A DNA stretch of 8,086 nt. It comes from Pseudomonadota bacterium. GTDB lineage: Bacteria; Pseudomonadota; Gammaproteobacteria; Xanthomonadales; Xanthomonadaceae. Shown here in pieces: positions 6,066-8,086 of the stretch. Under the pieces are notes generated by a model. The model did not search any database. It was not told where the DNA came from and worked only from the letters and a program-made list of their open reading frames with translations. Made by a program: the position numbers and the translations under genes. Every line of letters starts with the position of its first letter. Position 1 is the stretch's first letter. The stretch is from positions 1 through 8,086 of the forward strand of contig JAEWAG010000420.1 in the NCBI GenBank assembly GCA_023391775.1, read 5' to 3'.

Positions 6066-7719
6066 TTCGCCGGTCCTGGTGTATGCGCCTACCGGGCGTG
6101 ATGCCGCCGCCGCCGCGGAACTGCTGCAGCGGGCGGGCATCGCCGTGCAGGTGTGCGCGGACTACGCGGCGCTGCTGGCCGGGCTCGACGGCGCGGCCGC
6201 GGTGTTCCTGGCCGAGGAAGGCCTGGTCGGCCAGCCGCCGGAGCCGCTGACCCGCTGGATCCGGCAGCAGCCGGCCTGGTCCGACCTGCCGTTCGTGATG
6301 CTCACCAGCCGCGGGCAGCGTCCGCAGGTGGAGGCGTGGCGCCAGGGCCAGGTGGAACGGCTGGGCAACGTCTCCCTGCTGGAGCGGCCGGTGCAGCCGC
6401 TCACCCTGGTCAGCGTGGTGCGCTCGGCGCTGCGCGCGCGCGCCCGCCAGCAGGAGGTGCGCACGCTGCTGGAGGCGCGCGAGGCCGCCGCGGCGGAGCT
6501 GGAGGCACAGGTGCTCAAGCGCACCGGGCAGCTGCGCCGGGCCAACGAGCGCCTGCAGGACGAAATGGAACAGCGCGCTCTGATCGAGGACTCACTGCGC
6601 CATGCGCAGAAGATGGAGGCGCTGGGCCAGCTGACCGGTGGCGTGGCGCACGACTTCAACAACCTGCTGATGGTGATCACCGCCGGCCTGGAGATGCTGG
6701 AGCGCAACCCGGACCCGGCGCGACGCGAGCGCTTCATGTCGGCCATGCACCAGGCCGCCGGCCGCGGCGCGGCGCTGACCCGGCAGCTGCTGACCTTCGC
6801 CCGCCGCCATGCGGTGCATGCCGAGACCGCCACCGTGCAGTCCCTGCTGGGCAACATGGGTGAGCTGCTGGACCGCGGCGTGCGCGGCGACGTGGAGGTG
6901 GACATCCGCCTGCCGCAGGAGCTGTGGCCGGTGCACGTGGATCCGGGCGAGTTCGAGATCGCGATCCTCAACCTGGCGGTCAACGCGCGCGACGCGATGA
7001 ACAGCGCCGGACGCATCACCATCCGCGCCCGCAACGAGGTCGAGCAGGTCGACGGCCAGGCGCGGGAGATGGTGCGCCTGGTGGTGGAGGACACCGGCGC
7101 GGGCATGAGCGAGGCGCTGCAGGCCCGTGTGTTCGAGCCGTTCTTCACCACCAAGGACGTAGGCAAGGGCTCGGGCCTGGGCCTGGCCCAGGTCTACGGG
7201 TTCGCCAAGCAGTCCGGCGGTCGCGTGGAGATGGATTCGGTGGTCGGTCAGGGCCCGGCCATCATCCAGTGGCTGCCGCGCTCGCCGCATCCGCTGCCGT
7301 CCCGGCCCGCGCCGGTGCAGGCGGCCGAGGAACCGGTCGACGCGCCGGGCCACTGCGTGCTGCTGGAGGAGGACGACGTGGAGGTCGCCACCCTGGTGCA
7401 GGAGATGCTGCGTTCGATCGGCTGCGACGTAGTCCATGCGATGAGCGCGCGCGCCGCGCTGGGCGCGCTGGCCAACGGCCGCCACGTCGACCTGGTGTTC
7501 TCCGACGTGATGATGCCCGGCGGCACCAGCGGCATCGAACTGGCGCGCGAGGTGCGGCGGCGCCGGCCGGACCTGCCGATCCTGCTCACCAGCGGTTATG
7601 CCGACCCTGTGGGTTCGCAGGCGCAGGCGCTGGACATCCCCGTGCTGCGCAAGCCCTACGTGCTGGATGAGCTGCGCCAGGCCGTGCGCCAGCAGCTGGG
7701 CACCGCGCGCGGGCATTGA
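6055..7719 (+). CDS. Hybrid sensor histidine kinase with N-terminal pseudo-receiver
   Basis: Predicted 554-residue cytoplasmic kinase; no membrane segment is seen. Residues ~5-125 have a receiver-like fold (VLVYAPTGRDAAAAAELL, FVMLTS, LLERPVQPLT), but the expected phospho-acceptor strand reads AVFLAEEGL without Asp and the conserved Lys is Arg. A coiled coil spans ~130-185. The HisKA H-box is GGVAHDFNNLL with His199. HATPase motifs are NLAVNARDAM (306-315), DTGAGM (346-351), FEPFFTTK and GKGSGLGL (370-377). The C-terminal receiver (~434-550) carries acidic LLEEDD, the acceptor Asp484 in VFSDVMMPGG, the SGYAD segment and LRKPY (Lys533). There is no DNA-binding domain, so phosphate probably passes to a further protein encoded elsewhere. 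The GTG at 6055 is preferred because GGAAAG lies eight bases before it; an in-frame ATG at 6022 would add 11 Cys/Arg-rich residues. Overlap with the KaiC-like gene suggests co-translation and partnership. Confidence 0.9.
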   Translation: METDSPVLVYAPTGRDAAAAAELLQRAGIAVQVCADYAALLAGLDGAAAVFLAEEGLVGQPPEPLTRWIRQQPAWSDLPFVMLTSRGQRPQVEAWRQGQVERLGNVSLLERPVQPLTLVSVVRSALRARARQQEVRTLLEAREAAAAELEAQVLKRTGQLRRANERLQDEMEQRALIEDSLRHAQKMEALGQLTGGVAHDFNNLLMVITAGLEMLERNPDPARRERFMSAMHQAAGRGAALTRQLLTFARRHAVHAETATVQSLLGNMGELLDRGVRGDVEVDIRLPQELWPVHVDPGEFEIAILNLAVNARDAMNSAGRITIRARNEVEQVDGQAREMVRLVVEDTGAGMSEALQARVFEPFFTTKDVGKGSGLGLAQVYGFAKQSGGRVEMDSVVGQGPAIIQWLPRSPHPLPSRPAPVQAAEEPVDAPGHCVLLEEDDVEVATLVQEMLRSIGCDVVHAMSARAALGALANGRHVDLVFSDVMMPGGTSGIELAREVRRRRPDLPILLTSGYADPVGSQAQALDIPVLRKPYVLDELRQAVRQQLGTARGH

Positions 7720-7754
7720 TGCCCGGCGCGGGGCGGGCGCGCGGTCCGGCATCA
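7717..7754 (+). repeat. Imperfect inverted repeat between the kinase gene and dinF
   Basis: TGATGCC (7717-7723, including the kinase stop) and GGCATCA (7748-7754) are perfect 7-base reverse complements, with G+C-rich, partly pairable sequence between them. It may form a terminator-like or attenuating hairpin just before dinF, but there is no T tract. The 42-base gap holds nothing else. Confidence 0.25.
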
Positions 7755-7761
7755 TGTGCGG

Positions 7762-8086
7762 ATGCAGCCGTCCCACACCGCCCCTGCGCTGACCCGCGCC
7801 GACGTTGCCCGCAAGGCCTGGCCGATCATCCTGGCCAATGCCTCGGTGCCGTTGTTGGGGCTGGTGGACACCGCGGTGATCGGCCACTACGGCAGCACCA
7901 CCGACCTGGGCGCGCTTGCCCTGGGCGCTCTGCTGTTCAACTTCATCTACTGGAGCTTCGGCTTCCTGCGCATGTCCACCACCGGCTTCGTTGCCCAGGC
8001 CGATGGCGCGGGGGACGCGGCCGAAGTGCGCGCGGCGCTGGCGCGGCCGCTGCTGATGGGCCTGGCCCTGGGCGTGTGCATCTGGC
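7762..8086 (+). CDS. dinF: MATE family efflux transporter DinF, 5' part only
   Basis: The first 108 codons of a multidrug and toxic compound extrusion transporter are present; the gene runs off the window. Full family members have about 440-450 residues and 12 membrane helices, exporting cationic compounds by ion antiport. The start reads MQPSHTAPALTRADVARKAW, followed by PIILANASVPLLGLVDTAVIGH in helix 1 and LLFNFIYWSFGFLRMSTTGF in helix 2. The strings VPLLGLVDTAVIGH and FLRMSTTG match E. coli DinF as I remember it, which separates this from NorM-type MATE proteins. The ATG at 7762 is taken as the start although no good ribosome binding site is visible; an in-frame GTG two codons earlier (7756) is possible. 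It follows the kinase gene by 42 bases on the same strand. In E. coli, dinF is downstream of lexA, but here no lexA is adjacent and no LexA-type site was seen. Confidence 0.88.
   Translation, partial: MQPSHTAPALTRADVARKAWPIILANASVPLLGLVDTAVIGHYGSTTDLGALALGALLFNFIYWSFGFLRMSTTGFVAQADGAGDAAEVRAALARPLLMGLALGVCIW

Noticed and set aside
6592..7887. A 431-codon open frame on the minus strand under the histidine kinase
   Set aside because: It lies opposite clear HisKA, HATPase and receiver motifs, is rich in His, Gln, Gly and Ala, and has no recognisable domain.

Overview
The window is a chromosomal segment of very high G+C, with dense coding on both strands and codon third positions that are almost all G or C. 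The protein families, the coding style and the TTTTCTTTGC hairpin repeat at the left edge suggest a gammaproteobacterium of the Xanthomonadaceae/Lysobacteraceae (Stenotrophomonas, Pseudoxanthomonas, Luteimonas, Lysobacter type). This assignment is by pattern recognition only. No rRNA, tRNA, CRISPR array, complete insertion sequence or prophage gene was seen.

Layout, left to right. Bases 1-292 hold a hairpin-rich dispersed repeat that runs into the last ~40 codons of a GIY-YIG nuclease-like gene whose front part is missing. Next is a leftward block on the minus strand, read from 3588 down to 289. It contains a short lipoprotein resembling one lobe of a family-3 solute-binding protein, then a cation-diffusion-facilitator (CDF) transporter translationally coupled to it by an ATGA overlap. 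After 79 bases comes a membrane diguanylate cyclase (MASE1-PAS-GGDEF) with intact catalytic and inhibitory motifs. Diverging from the lipoprotein across a 112-base gap is a rightward pair: a conserved 102-residue protein of unknown function and a small cytoplasmic-type thioredoxin-like protein with a CGYC active site.

After a 177-base gap comes the most distinctive locus. A double-domain KaiC-like ATPase (4554-6065) overlaps by 11 bases a hybrid sensor histidine kinase (6055-7719) with the order pseudo-receiver, coiled coil, HisKA, HATPase, receiver. No kaiA or kaiB is present. The two genes look like one co-translated signalling module in which the kinase reports the state of the ATPase. The phosphosite region of the KaiC-like protein is partly conserved and partly changed, and the kinase begins with a receiver fold lacking its phospho-acceptor aspartate.

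The right edge carries the first 108 codons of dinF, a MATE-family efflux transporter, in the same direction. Nothing ties the metal transporter, c-di-GMP, redox and KaiC-like units into one pathway. Treat them as neighbours, with real coupling supported only inside the lipoprotein-CDF pair and the KaiC-kinase pair.
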